NCBI GenBank assembly: GCA_019828545.1
Contig: JACVRA010000181.1
Coordinates: forward strand, 186,001 to 250,000
Direction: 5' to 3'
Origin: Paracamarosporium sp. OC-R06-R3
Taxonomy: Eukaryota; Ascomycota; Dothideomycetes; Pleosporales; Didymosphaeriaceae
DNA: 64,000 bases
Program-made: the position numbers and the translations under genes
Notes under the pieces: generated by a model
The model's database searches: none
The model's input: only the letters and a program-made list of their open reading frames with translations
Told to the model about the DNA's origin: nothing
Part shown: positions 31,382 through 41,839 of the stretch, one piece after another
Layout of the letters: every line of letters begins with the position of its first letter
Position numbering within the stretch: the stretch's first letter is position 1

Positions 31382-33369
31382 TTAAGGCCGTAGTGATAGT
31401 GTCCAGAGATCGGGTCCCTTTACTGATAACTTCCCCACACCACATGGAAAGCAGAGGTCGACGAAGCGGAATAGTGGCAAATGCTGATCGTCGTCCACTG
31501 CATCTGTTTGCGAGTGCAATTTTGTGAAAGGCCGAATTACCATTGCAATCGAGCAGCTCGAAGGAAAGAATATGCGATCATCGGATCTCATCCCTGGGGG
31601 CACCAGACAGGGTATCGCAACTTTCTCATCCCGCTTGAACAATACCAGCTTGAACTTTTGGAGTACTCGGAAAAGTGTTCCTCGCTTGAAAGGTCTAGGA
31701 CGTAGTAATGTGTTATCATTGCTGAAATCTTTGTCGTTGGCTGAATTTTCCGCTTTTACGATATCCAAAGCGACAGCGTTCCGTGCATTTGGGTCAAGTT
31801 CGTATTTATTGAAATATGGTGGCAATGATCTATCGACAAAGTAAGCCGCTTGTAGTGCTATCTGACCTAGCTGTTGGGTTCTGTATAGCTCGTCTCCCTT
31901 AGACTTTGAGCTATAAGCGAGGGTCGTGCCCCAAGGGCCAAGTGCGTAAAGCCGACGCATTTTGTTCTCTGTTTTCAATTCCATGTGATCCTCATCGGTC
32001 GCGCACGGCCATTTGGGTCTATGTATATGACCGTCCAGTCGCAGTGAGCGGTATGGCTGCTCTGAATTTTCGCAACCTTCTTTGATATTTGGATTTGCAT
32101 CCCGAAGTCGACTATGGAAAGATCGCTCCAGGTTCCAGGCAGGAACCCAAGAAGGCCACTTGTCGTTCATCCGGTAGAGATTATCAAAGGAACTTAGATG
32201 CTCAGTTATGTCCTGGAGGTTTCCCGCTTCAACGTAAGTCTCGTAAGATGTGTGTAACCTCCGACCCAGTCATTGGTGTAGTTTAGAATAAACTCTTCGA
32301 TTAGTCTGCGCTTGGCCTGAGGAAGTAATGACGGAACAGGTATGTACATTTCAGCTATCCCGAGTAAAGAGACGATTCTGTCCAAATGCTCCTTGCAAAC
32401 TCTGGCATGACAGTGCCATAGTAGGCGTAGGATATGAGGTTTGTGACGTCTAGGAGGTACATTGTAGCCTAGTCGTATTATAATCTCAAGGCTGACCCAT
32501 GACGTTTCTTGTAGCAGATGTTTGTTCGAACGCGTAAAGTAGAAGATTTTCAGTCCTTCGATAAACCAGGTCCATGGCAGTTTCGCGAATCTACATCTGA
32601 CAATTACATTGTGTCCAAGGCAGACCTCTTGAAGTATACACCGCCTGCGAAACCAGGGACCAGATAACAAGCGGTCAAAGAGTTGGGCATGAGGTCGTAT
32701 AAAACTGTAAACCTGCTCGCATTTCTTTTATGCCATCTTCTGCCGTACTTCCGAATTCGGATCCTCTGCTGCAAAGAATTTCTTGTCTTGTTGCTGTCCC
32801 AATAAGACCATGTTCACGAGGCACGTGAAAAGTCTTGGAATCTGGTCCTCGGTGTGAGCTTCTCTAAGCCAGGCATGCACTTTGGAGGATTGCTCAAATA
32901 TCCGTCCCATCAACCGTACTTGTATGATCTTTTCCTCGAAATCGTCTTGATTTATGCATATGGCATCCACCCACAGCCTACGAGGACGGTTCATCTTTCT
33001 TAGGTAACGCAGCAGTGTTTCTACGCTCTGCGTCACTTTCAGTAGGTCACCATCGCAGACCAGATCGAAATCGCGATCCGAAGCTCCCCAACAGTAGCTG
33101 ACAGCCTCGAAAGGCTCCGTCAATATATGATGAGGTCCGGCGTCATCAAAACCTCGAAGAAGTGTATTTTGAATCTGGAGACATCCCTCAAGCGGGTCAT
33201 TGAACGATGCTGCGGGCTGGAGCAGGAGGACGCGGATCTCCTCTCCAGAAGCGAGGGGTGTGTAAGTAAATGGTAAGGGTCCATCTGGTTCTTTGCTAGA
33301 TTGCTGTGGGATATCCATGACTAGACTTCGTAAAGGAAAAGCGACACTGTCCAAAATAGAGGGACCCAT
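31382..33369 (-). pseudogene. Broken HET-domain (heterokaryon incompatibility) gene
   Basis: The HET domain is clear in the first third: FEAVSYCWGASDRDFDLVCD, RRLWVDAICINQDDFEEKI and VRLMGRIFEQSSKVHAWL. The frame is then interrupted by a TAA at 32728-32730 after VRQKMA, yet the same frame goes on through SGPWFRRRCILQEVCLGHN, a hallmark of this family. Downstream the reading switches frame somewhere between about 32210 and 32268: the text up to LNYTNDW lies in one frame and NLQDITEHLSSF plus NDKWPSWVPAWN in another, ending at 31382. No intron with usable ends explains either break. Start is 33369 or the later ATG at 33318. Intact relatives are about 650 residues; the sister at 43718-45724 is unbroken. 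A sequencing error could explain one break but hardly both. Confidence 0.82.
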
Positions 33370-33712
33370 AGGCTTTTGTTAAGGGGAATGGCGATAATTC
33401 AAGCTCCGGCCGTATTGTGCGGCCTTACAGCTGTCACAAAAGAACTTTAGCAGCTCGGCATAGTACTTTAAAGCATGTGCTTCACTGTCGAAAGTACCCC
33501 CATAGAGGCGTTCGTTTACCTTTGATAAGACTTAAATGGTGAATTTTCAACACGCATCTATTTAGAACATTCTTAAAGCTTTGCTATGGCAAATTAGCAG
33601 CGCATACATGTACGTTAAACCACGGCCCTCTATAAAAGAGAGCGAATGAATAAATATAGGATAGAACAGTTAAGTAATTATACAATAAAACAAAGCGCTA
33701 GGATAGATAGCT
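33370..33712. other. Short AT-rich spacer in the HET region
   Basis: Upstream of the broken HET gene and downstream of the membrane-protein gene, both on the minus strand. 33540-33712 is very AT-rich with TA steps and looks like decayed repeat DNA. No gene. Confidence 0.4.
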
Positions 33713-34879
33713 TTAAGGCCTTACGTTAGGTAAGGCCTTATTAGTAGCTATAATATCCTTATAGATAACCCTCGGATCTTCTCCTCGTTTAATAACCTCT
33801 TTTTTAAAAGTATTCCAGATGTCCGTCTTCGGCAGTATTCCGGATTTATCAATCCAATCTGGGTCCACATCTTTGCCGTGGAAGACCCGAATTAGATATC
33901 CGTACACCTGGGTTCGATACTTGACCTTGTCCTCTTTGTCATTCATAAACTCTTGATTGTCGAATTCCGACATACATAATAAAGAGTTGAATTTGATACC
34001 AAGAAAGGCGTTGGCTTGACCCAAGATATTCAAACAAATAAAAACTAACTGGTCTGTTGTTGAGCCATTTGGGACGGTAACGAATACAAAGAGAAGCAGT
34101 AGAATAGTGCCAATCCTTATTATAATCTGTAGGTGTCTGTTGAGTACCCCAAACGTAGAGCCTTCTTCGTATTCAAGTCGACTTGTCGTCCAGTGCTTGA
34201 TAGCTTGCCGAGAGCCTAGGATGACGATTCCAGAGTTCCGCTTTCCGAGAATGAATATGCCATCGTTATTTTGCACATCATGTGGGTCGCTATTGTTTAT
34301 TTCGTCTTTCTCAAGAGCACTGACCATTACGTGCTCCACAGTCCGAACAATGATAGACCAGCCTGTCAGAGCACTAATATTGGCAATGCCTCTCCAGGTT
34401 CTCTTTGGTAGAACACCAAAGGGCGCCTTATACCAGAAGGCTATCAATCCTCCGTACCAACACCAGGTGAATATCAACCAAAGTACAAGAAGATACCTGT
34501 ATCTGTGCTTCGGACCATTTGTAGCTGGCGCGGCAGGATGTGGAGCCGCTGGAACCGCTGTGCCACCACGGTTTCTAATATCAAAGACGGAGTATCTGCC
34601 TTCATCGAGGAGTCTCTGGTTTCGGATGGTGCTGTCTAGTTTTGCATTCCGTAGGGGTGCTCTTTTGCATCCATATGGTGAGAAGTATTCGCGATGAGTG
34701 AGAGTGGAGGCGGAGTCATAGCCATTGAGATAGTTTTGAATCCCTGCAACTGGTGCTGCTACGAGCACTTCAATCCAGCTCGACCTTGATGCGCGAAGTC
34801 GACGTTCCTGGTTATCGCCGATCAGTATCATTAGTGATGACACATCGAAGGTCCAGGGATTAAGATTTGGCGCAGCCAT
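33713..34879 (-). CDS. Uncharacterised multi-pass membrane protein in the HET region
   Basis: A single exon of 388 residues from the ATG at 34879 (MAAPNLNPWTFDVSS). I do not recognise the family. The first 120 residues are soluble, with an Ala/Pro-rich stretch (VPAAPHPAAPATNG). Hydrophobic spans lie at about 130-150 (YLLVLWLIFTWCWYGG), 268-285 (IRIGTILLLLFVFVTV) and 293-312 (LVFICLNILGQANAFLG), with a weaker one near 165-185. Between them is a basic/polar loop (GIFILGKRNSGIVILG). The C-terminus after HGKDVDPDWID is soluble, and its last 25 codons lie in AT-rich, repeat-like DNA with a hairpin over the stop codon, so the natural end may have been altered. It sits between two HET genes; a link to them is only positional. 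Confidence 0.62.
   Translation of the reverse strand: MAAPNLNPWTFDVSSLMILIGDNQERRLRASRSSWIEVLVAAPVAGIQNYLNGYDSASTLTHREYFSPYGCKRAPLRNAKLDSTIRNQRLLDEGRYSVFDIRNRGGTAVPAAPHPAAPATNGPKHRYRYLLVLWLIFTWCWYGGLIAFWYKAPFGVLPKRTWRGIANISALTGWSIIVRTVEHVMVSALEKDEINNSDPHDVQNNDGIFILGKRNSGIVILGSRQAIKHWTTSRLEYEEGSTFGVLNRHLQIIIRIGTILLLLFVFVTVPNGSTTDQLVFICLNILGQANAFLGIKFNSLLCMSEFDNQEFMNDKEDKVKYRTQVYGYLIRVFHGKDVDPDWIDKSGILPKTDIWNTFKKEVIKRGEDPRVIYKDIIATNKALPNVRP
33714..33740. repeat. Perfect inverted repeat across a stop codon
   Basis: Arms 33714-33724 and 33730-33740 (TAAGGCCTTAC and its complement) match over all 11 bases around a 5-base loop. The arm overlaps the stop codon of the membrane-protein gene. It could act as a transcript hairpin or be the trace of an inserted element. 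Confidence 0.7.
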
Positions 34880-35777
34880 TGTTGATAGCGAGGTGTCAGT
34901 CAAATACAGAGAACAAATCGTGATGAGATCTTTGAGATTTGCTATTCGGGGTGGCGAGACGATGTGTAGTTGTGATTAGGTAGGAAAGGATCGAGCGAGA
35001 GCTTCGCTTCGGTCCGTCATCTGGGGCCTTCGTGGGGGTGGGGAGTTAGCCAATGGGCGGCCGACACGTACAATAATACGGTGCAATATAGCCTCAGGTT
35101 CAGCAATTTAGCCCTAGGCTTGTCGGCGGGAACGGTGGGAGCGAGATATGTGTATTCGCTGGACGTCGCAGAGGGTCGCCGTGGTTCTCGGCTGAGCGAA
35201 CAGAGGGTGTCGCACGACCCATGCGCTTGCCGGTCGCTCAGCGGGTGCGCAACGCGGCCACGGACACCATTAAACACTAGTTATTGATTTTTAGCGTAAC
35301 GTAGGTGGCGTGCGAGTCGCGCAGGCAAGCGAGTTGGTAGTTGTTCTGGCGTCGAGGATTGGTGGGGTGCGCGACTCGCAGTTGACCCATCACGAACTTC
35401 TATGGTCCTAGCCAATCGACTTTGGATGATTAAGAATCGATCAAATCAGCTATCGCTGATCTATTGGTTTCTTGTGTGCGTGACTCGCATGCCACCTACG
35501 TTAGCTGATCATACAAGTGCTAGATTTAAGCATACCTATAATTTAGCAATCATTGATTGATTGGTATTTTATTATTCGCCAGTCCTTACCTGATACTCAT
35601 CTATTTCGGGTTTAGCGCAGGCAACCTACAAATAGTTCGGATGACTAACTTTTCGATCAAGTTTCATCCACACTCTCATTCATTTGAACGGCGAAGATAG
35701 CAAGAATACCAGTGCTTTACGCTCTGAATTTAGCCGGTTTTTTTACTTTTCGCGTTTATCTCTTCCCATTCACGCTT
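34880..35777. other. Divergent intergenic region with a MITE-like element
   Basis: Lies between the membrane-protein gene (minus) and a HET gene (plus), so it holds both promoters. 34980-35280 is GC-richer without a gene; 35297-35503 is an inverted-repeat element listed separately; 35510-35680 is AT-rich. Confidence 0.45.
35297..35503. mobile_element. MITE-like element with terminal inverted repeats
   Basis: The ends 35297-35321 and 35479-35503 are inverted copies over 25 bases with two mismatches. Both mismatches are C-to-T when the right end is compared with the complement of the left. A third, partial copy of the arm core (GCGCGACTCGCA) lies inside at 35369-35380. The total length is 207 bases with no open frame. 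This fits a non-autonomous DNA transposon; the target-site duplication cannot be read with certainty. Confidence 0.65.
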
Positions 35778-37409
35778 ATGGCGGAACTTCCCTGGCCGGA
35801 GCGAATATCAGCATGGTTGAAAGTCTGTTCAGAGAGTCACCGGCTCTGCCAGCCAACTTCGACTGCTACAAAACTTCCGTATCGGTTAATCGACGTCGCT
35901 AGTCGTGATGAACCTTTCTTGCTTGAGACAAATGGAAAAGAGCGCCCGTACTTAGCCTTGAGTTACTGCTGGGGCAAGCAACGGAACCCGAACGCAATGA
36001 CATTTGGTCCCAAGAGTAGAGGAAAAAGAGGGCAATCAGATCCAGAACCGAACATTGAATTGCATAAAGCCGGTATACCATTTTCTGCGCTACCAAAAAC
36101 GCTCAGAGACGCTGTAGTGGTCACTCGTCGTCTTGGTTTTAGGTATTTGTGGATAGATTCCTTGTGCATCATTCAAGGCGATGAAGAGGAATGGCAACAG
36201 CAACATCCGATGTTGGCTGATGTATATGCCAATGCGAGACTGGTTATTGCGGCTGATAAAGCACCGACCCAACAATCGGGATTTCTAGGGGAGACAGGAT
36301 CGACTATTCATTCTAATCGAAACAAAGACTCAGGTGCCGGAACTCGAGCAACGGGGCACGACCATCTAGATCAAGACGTCCTTCCTGGATCTAGGAGCAG
36401 TTGTCCATCATCCCTGGACTGGGAAGAGCCGTTAAACCGCCGGGCGTGGTCGCTCTCTGAAGCTATTTTCGCAAATCGCATCGTACATTTCACTTCCTCG
36501 GAGCTCGTCTGGGAATGCAATGAGGTTCGGCAGTGCGAAAGAGGCTGGGTTCAAAGTTTTCAAGAAAATGACAGCGACTCTTTTCGTCTTTTCAGAGATG
36601 TCATAATAGCTCAAGACTGCTCTAGAAGAAGGACGTACCGAAAGTGGGACGCGATCATAGAGCATTTTACCAAACGGCATGTCAACAGCCACCCCGACGA
36701 AACATATAAGGATTCTCTCAAGTTGGTTGCCTTGTCAAGACTGGCTAGGAAGTTCTCGACGATCCTAAAGCAGGTCTTTGATTTAGAAGATGTGTATCTC
36801 GCCGGCATTTGGAAAAACAATCTCTCGAACTCTCTATTGTGGACAACCGAAACTACGTCGACGGCAGTATGGAGAAGACCAGAGGAACCACGATCTCCAA
36901 CGTGGAGCTGGGCGTCCATCGAAGGCCCTGTTTATCTGGACTCATTGGTGAGCTTCAGATCCGAGGTAATCATCCAAGATGCACATGTCGAGCATCTCAA
37001 CCATGCGGACGAGTTCGGGCAAGTTCTTTCGGGGACACTTGACGTACAAGGAAGAATGCTGCATGGTTTAAAGCTTCAAAGAGAATCCGGATCAAATTTA
37101 GACCAAATCGCATCCCGATCCGTCCAGATCGTTCAACCAGCTTTGTCTGTAGACATTACGTTTGTCAGCGACGTGCCTGTTTCCAAATTGGATTTAGATC
37201 AAGAGTACTCGTGTCTATACTTTGGCCGAGGAGAAGCCCGGCTTGACACGAATGGAGGCACGAGAAGCTACTCAGCAGCGTTGCTTCTAAGAGCTGTGTC
37301 GGACAAGGATCAAGTTTTCGAGCGCGTAGGGATTTCATCGCGTTCGAGCAGGACCGATATATCACTATACTTAGATAGTTCGGGGTATAAATCAATTAAA
37401 ATCGTATAG
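35778..37409 (+). CDS. HET-domain protein, intact (second subtype)
   Basis: A single exon of 543 residues from the ATG at 35778. HET blocks: RPYLALSYCWGKQ (57-69), LPKTLRDAVVVTRRLGFRYL and WIDSLCIIQGDEEEWQQQ (about 105-142), DVYANARLVIAAD, then LNRRAWSLSEAIFANRIVHF and the late SPTWSWASIEGP. This is the form in which the HET region is followed by a tryptophan-rich segment, different from the subtype of the other two genes here. Known: HET-domain proteins trigger a cell-death reaction when fungal cells of unlike genotype fuse, often with a partner locus. No NACHT, WD or other fused domain is seen. No intron is needed. It faces away from the membrane-protein gene. Confidence 0.88.
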   Translation: MAELPWPERISAWLKVCSESHRLCQPTSTATKLPYRLIDVASRDEPFLLETNGKERPYLALSYCWGKQRNPNAMTFGPKSRGKRGQSDPEPNIELHKAGIPFSALPKTLRDAVVVTRRLGFRYLWIDSLCIIQGDEEEWQQQHPMLADVYANARLVIAADKAPTQQSGFLGETGSTIHSNRNKDSGAGTRATGHDHLDQDVLPGSRSSCPSSLDWEEPLNRRAWSLSEAIFANRIVHFTSSELVWECNEVRQCERGWVQSFQENDSDSFRLFRDVIIAQDCSRRRTYRKWDAIIEHFTKRHVNSHPDETYKDSLKLVALSRLARKFSTILKQVFDLEDVYLAGIWKNNLSNSLLWTTETTSTAVWRRPEEPRSPTWSWASIEGPVYLDSLVSFRSEVIIQDAHVEHLNHADEFGQVLSGTLDVQGRMLHGLKLQRESGSNLDQIASRSVQIVQPALSVDITFVSDVPVSKLDLDQEYSCLYFGRGEARLDTNGGTRSYSAALLLRAVSDKDQVFERVGISSRSSRTDISLYLDSSGYKSIKIV

Positions 37410-38161
37410 CTTAGTTGATACAAAAATTACATTTGCATAGACGCTTGCCCGCCTAATTTATAAAGAGCTCATCTTTATAGAGGAAATGGTCCTCGTCCAA
37501 TACAAGCCACTGCTGTACTAATACTGCTGTTGCAACTAATAAATTACCCTTATACAGGTGTAGCCTTTTGTTTTCTTTATAGTAACTTATCTAACCTATT
37601 AGCTTTTAACAATTAGCTAATAAATAAGGGTAAAACTTTTTAATTAGTAAAAGAATTTTCTTTAGCTAACTTGACTCACAGGCAGACAAACATAGCCCCA
37701 GCTGAGGTCTTTTACGCCGCTAAGATATTTCCTTCGTACAGCCATGTCGAAGGTCGATGGACATACGAGAATAGGATGATAGATTGGGGCTTGTTGTATG
37801 GCGGATTCTCATTCATTGATCACAGTCTTCCCTTTGTCGGATGCGTATAAACATTTAGGCTGAAGGTCTGTATCTTATGTGCTCAATATCAATTGGATGG
37901 GCTACGCTGTAGTAGACCCGAGTTGGACGTCGCAAGAACGCAGAGCTTTAGCATATGACTATCTTCACTCTTCGCCAAATTCATCCTCAACAGATAATTC
38001 TCTAGCATGCTGTGAACTCATCATGTAGTGGAACGCATTTACACTAGAGAGGTATCGGAAATCCGGGGAAACAGTATCGCAATGGCTATTCCGGCTATGA
38101 GTGAAAGGCACTATGATTAAATCTTTGATTTGCTGGACGAGCAGCAAACACTACGATTCGT
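37410..38161. other. Convergent intergenic region, AT-rich
   Basis: No gene supported. 37420-37680 is very AT-rich with TA-dense text like RIP-decayed repeats; the remainder is ordinary spacer between the HET gene and the regulator gene. Confidence 0.45.
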
Positions 38162-40216
38162 TCACTCAAGACCCCAGAGCCTCCTCAACTCTACCGCTCT
38201 ACTAGAGGTTATCCACCCCGTCTCCCGCTCTATCTTGGATAGATGCCTTAGCAACGTGAGCTTCTCTACTGCATACTTTTCTTCGTTTGGGACGCCATCC
38301 TCATCCAGTCGTGGCGAAACGCCCTGCTGCGTAGTGGAGCCATAGCCGAACACCTGACCCGCAATATAAAGAGGATGCAACTGATTGACCCAGTTGGCAT
38401 GTGAAGTATTCGTTGTGCTGATCCCACAAAGCTCTCTAGCATGCCAGGTTGGATCGTACTTGTCTGTATCAACATTCGTTTCGTCCCGCAATACATTGTC
38501 CGTCCGTAACAATAGAATAGACCCGGCGTGGTAGAAGGTGTTGCCGCAAACTGAAGAGCTCCCGGCATAGATAACGGTCGGAAAAGGCCTCCCCTGATCT
38601 GGTTCTGTTCTGAGGAGAGGAAGAACTTGACTCGGGCAGTGACTTCGCCAATCTTGTAGTTCACGCCACAATGCATTAATCTTAGACTGCCGGTCAGATA
38701 TATATTCTTGTCGTTTCCGGTCCGCTGTAATGAAATTAATTATTTTCGCAAATATAAGCGTGGCAAGATTGCAGTAATCGTCAATCGTTCCAGTGGGCGC
38801 AATTGACCGCACATCACAATTGTCGACCCAATTACCGGTTGGTATCAGTGTCTCTTCTTCAAGAATAAAGGCTACCCACACGTCTGAGAAGGATTTAGCG
38901 CAAGAACGTGATGCGATGTGATCGCTATACCTATACGTGAGAAGGCCCAGAAGCAGGCATTGACGAGTCCTGGGCTAGAGCCGTTCCAACCTTTAGATGT
39001 TAGGTTCCAGACACAGCCCTGCGGAAGAAGTTACTATCAGCAATCTACCAATTTCACCTGGCGAACGAACCTTAAGGTGGTGCCTCCAGTCCTTGGTATC
39101 AGATGACATCATTTCATAGACGCTCAGCAAAGTGCAAGTTGCTAATGTAGCTTCACCGCACTGAGATGGTTCATAGTAAAGCAGTGATTGAATAGCATAC
39201 TGGTAAAGGCTTAACGTACTCTGACGCTGACTGTGCTGTAGGGCGTCAAGTTGCCGGGATGCAAGAGCCATAGCTGCTGCAGCAAACGGTTTGATCTTCA
39301 TTAACTTATGAATATAAGATACTGTAAAGTGTCTGGCTGAGTCTGTAGTCTCGCACCATGTTCCCGTTTCTTGCAAGTATGCACGAATGAGCCGAGTTTG
39401 TTCTGCCTTCGACACAGGCAGTTCGGCCTCAATCTCTGGTGGTGAAATACGGCTGCCGGCTTGACCAAGTGAAATTGAGGATGCCAACGTGTTCGCTGAC
39501 AAAGCATTGTCTTGGTTCGCTCCATTGTCTGGGACATCTTGACTTTGAGTTGTCGCGACAGGATCGGCTGCGATGCAGCGGACGTTGGGGTCCAACACAA
39601 CCGATCCTGGCAAGGTAGGGTCCAAACCGGCATGCTCTCCAACAGGAGCCTCCAGACGATCATCCGAGGTGCTCACGTCCAAGCGGTTTTCTGATCGAGC
39701 TGCATCCGCTCCAGAGTCTTGAGGATCTGTTGATGTGGCAGTGTAGAGATCTTGGTATTCGCGCACGATTTCATCCGTGTTATCCACGATCTGAACACTG
39801 TGAGCGGACGCACATCCGAGCGAACCCGCGAAAACCGTTAGCCCTAGCTTACAATTACAGATGGCCTGCTAGATCCACCCCGTTCCCCTTCAATAGCAAG
39901 CAAAGCAGCACTATCCTCGCTGGACAATCGTAGCGTTCTGGACGGATGGAACGACGCTTTCAGACCCCAGCGACACTCATCACCGCGAGCTTGACAATTC
40001 CGGCATCGCGGCCGAGTTCCGTCGCCTAGAAGAATGAGTCAAGCACGACGCGAGAACTTTATGAGAACGTACACTTTCTTCTTCTGCGCCGGCAGCACAG
40101 GCTTCAGCTTGTAATCAGCGTATGCAGGGGATCGTGCCGTAGGTTCGGTCTTACCACCCCAATCGAGACCGTGTTTGGCCGGCCTGTGCAACGATCTGCG
40201 AACTGCCTGCCATCAT
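38162..40216 (-). CDS. Zn2Cys6 transcription factor with fungal-specific regulatory domain
   Basis: Six exons: 40216-40155, 40101-40073, 40025-39853, 39790-39071, 39018-38931, 38883-38162, giving about 597 residues. Splicing rebuilds a perfect zinc cluster: Cys21-X2-Cys24-X6-Cys31-X6-Cys38-X2-Cys41-X6-Cys48, with the basic run RRRRRK between. The codons of Cys21 and Cys31 are each split by an intron, and exon 2 is only 29 bases. The cluster is followed by LKASFHPSRTLRLSSED, typical of this class. The regulatory part has WNLTSKGWNGSSPGLVNACF, FWAFSRIDVWVAFI and the ending IERETGWITSSRAVELRRLW. Exon 3/4 has two possible donors (GTAATT or GTAAGC). It is a nuclear DNA-binding regulator. It diverges from a medium-chain reductase gene, a possible target. 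Confidence 0.85.
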
Positions 40217-40748
40217 GCCGATATGCAGGACATTTGGTATTATGTAGAAGGAAAGTGGAAGCACTAGTGTTTGAGGCAGTCGTAGTGGGATTGGTAAGCT
40301 CTGGAGTGCTTCCACATGCCCTAACGTCAGAGCCTGAGCAAGTTCAGTCATCTTCCCGAAGTTTAGCCGTGACAAAGTCAGGCAGACGCACTCAATGTCC
40401 GAAATAGGAAAGTATCCAAAAGCCTAAGCGCCGCTTCTTTTGCGCTATCCGAGCAGAGACCCAGGCCAGAATCGGCATGACGCCTAAACATAACGTGCAG
40501 TGCAAAACCTCATCTGACGGGAATCGAAAATCCAGCGCTTGCGGTTGCTCTAGAAAGCATAACCCCAGTCTATACAAAGAATCATCTGCTCAGTAGTGGA
40601 GCTTAGTATGTAACTGTACAGATTTATCAGCATGAGACTGGCGTCGCCAGAAAAGCTTTAAAGGCACTGAGGTACTGTCTTGAAGTTGAAATCATTACTT
40701 CCTTCGTCACGTCTTTTATCCCCTAACTCCTCTCCTTGCTTATCCGCT
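40217..40748. promoter_or_regulatory. Divergent region between regulator and reductase
   Basis: 532 bases between outward-facing start codons. No second gene. Zn2Cys6 factors usually bind CGG triplets in pairs; single CGG/CCG triplets occur, but I could not define a clear paired site by eye. Confidence 0.4.
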
Positions 40749-41839
40749 ATGACAAAACAGCATACATTTCGACTACCCCAGCGCACTTCCATTCAAGACC
40801 TTAAGGTCAGTGAAGAGGATGTACCCGAACCTTCCGCTCAAGAAGTCTTGATCCGAATTAAGAATGTAGCTCTTAACTACCGAGACTTCGCTGTTTCTAC
40901 CGGAAAGTATCCTTTCCCGGTGAAAGACAACGTAGTGCCTTGCTCCGATCTATCCGGAGAAGTCATGCGTGTAGGGAACCAGGTGGAGGACTTTGCCGAG
41001 GGAGACAAAGTAATTGCATCCTTTGACTTGAAGACCTTGTATGGTGCCATGCCGGATTGGCATCATAGCTTGGGCGGTTATTGCGATGGAGTTCTCCGAG
41101 AATTCATTACACTGCCTAGCTCGGCGCTTGTCAAGATACCTCCGACTACTAAGCTTAGCTACGCTCAGCTCTCGGCTCTGGTCTGCACAGGAACCACCGC
41201 ATGGAATGCGCTTTACGGTAACGTTCCGTTGAAGCCTGGACAGACAGTGCTCTTCCTTGGTAAGCATACTTTCTCTGAGCATAAGAGCTATCACTGATTA
41301 TATTTGAAGGCACTGGTGGTGTCTCGATCACTGGTCTTATCTTAGCCAAGGCTGCGGGCGCTGTCACAATCATCACTTCGTCGTCGGACGACAAGCTCGC
41401 GCAGGTTCAAAAGACGTACGGTGCCGACTATACAATAAATTACAAATCGACTCCCAACTGGTCCCAGGAGGTGCTCAAGATCACACACGGCCACGGCGCG
41501 GATTTCATTTTCGAGAACGGCGGAGCTGGAACGATCGGTCAAAGCATCGATGCAGTGGCTTATGGTGGGAACATTGCTATGATTGGATTCCTTGCCTCTT
41601 GTCCGCAGGAGAAGATGCCTGATGTAGCAGCGCTTGCCTTGTCGAAGGGTGCAGTCGTTCGCGGCATCATGGTTGGATCTAAGCAACAGCTTGAGGACGT
41701 TACTCGCTTCGTGACTTCCAAGAACCTCAATGTGCCCGTAGAGAAGGTGTTTGGCTTTGAGAGGGATGAGGTGATTTCTGCCTTTGAGTATTTGGTATCA
41801 GGCCAACATATTGGCAAGGTGTGCATTTCTGTAAGCTAG
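40749..41839 (+). CDS. Medium-chain (zinc-less type) NAD(P)H-dependent alcohol dehydrogenase/quinone reductase
   Basis: Two exons (40749-41259 and 41310-41839) across a 50-base intron give 346 residues. The N-terminal GroES-like domain shows VLIRIKNVALNYRDFAVSTGKYP, PCSDLSGEVMRVG and FAEGDKVI. The cofactor domain starts at the intron junction with TVLFLGTGGVSITGLILAKA, the Rossmann glycine motif, followed by YGADYTINYKS and GADFIFENGG. The two catalytic-zinc cysteine/histidine positions of true alcohol dehydrogenases are not evident, which points to the zinc-less reductase branch. Such enzymes reduce quinones, enals or pathway intermediates in the cytosol. The junction phase is right and restores the glycine motif. 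The Zn2Cys6 gene next door may regulate it. Confidence 0.9.

Noticed and set aside
32692..32762. A 36-base intron (GTACGG...GCAG) that would remove the stop in the broken HET gene
   Set aside because: Shorter than any other intron in the window, no branch site, and it would not repair the downstream frameshift.
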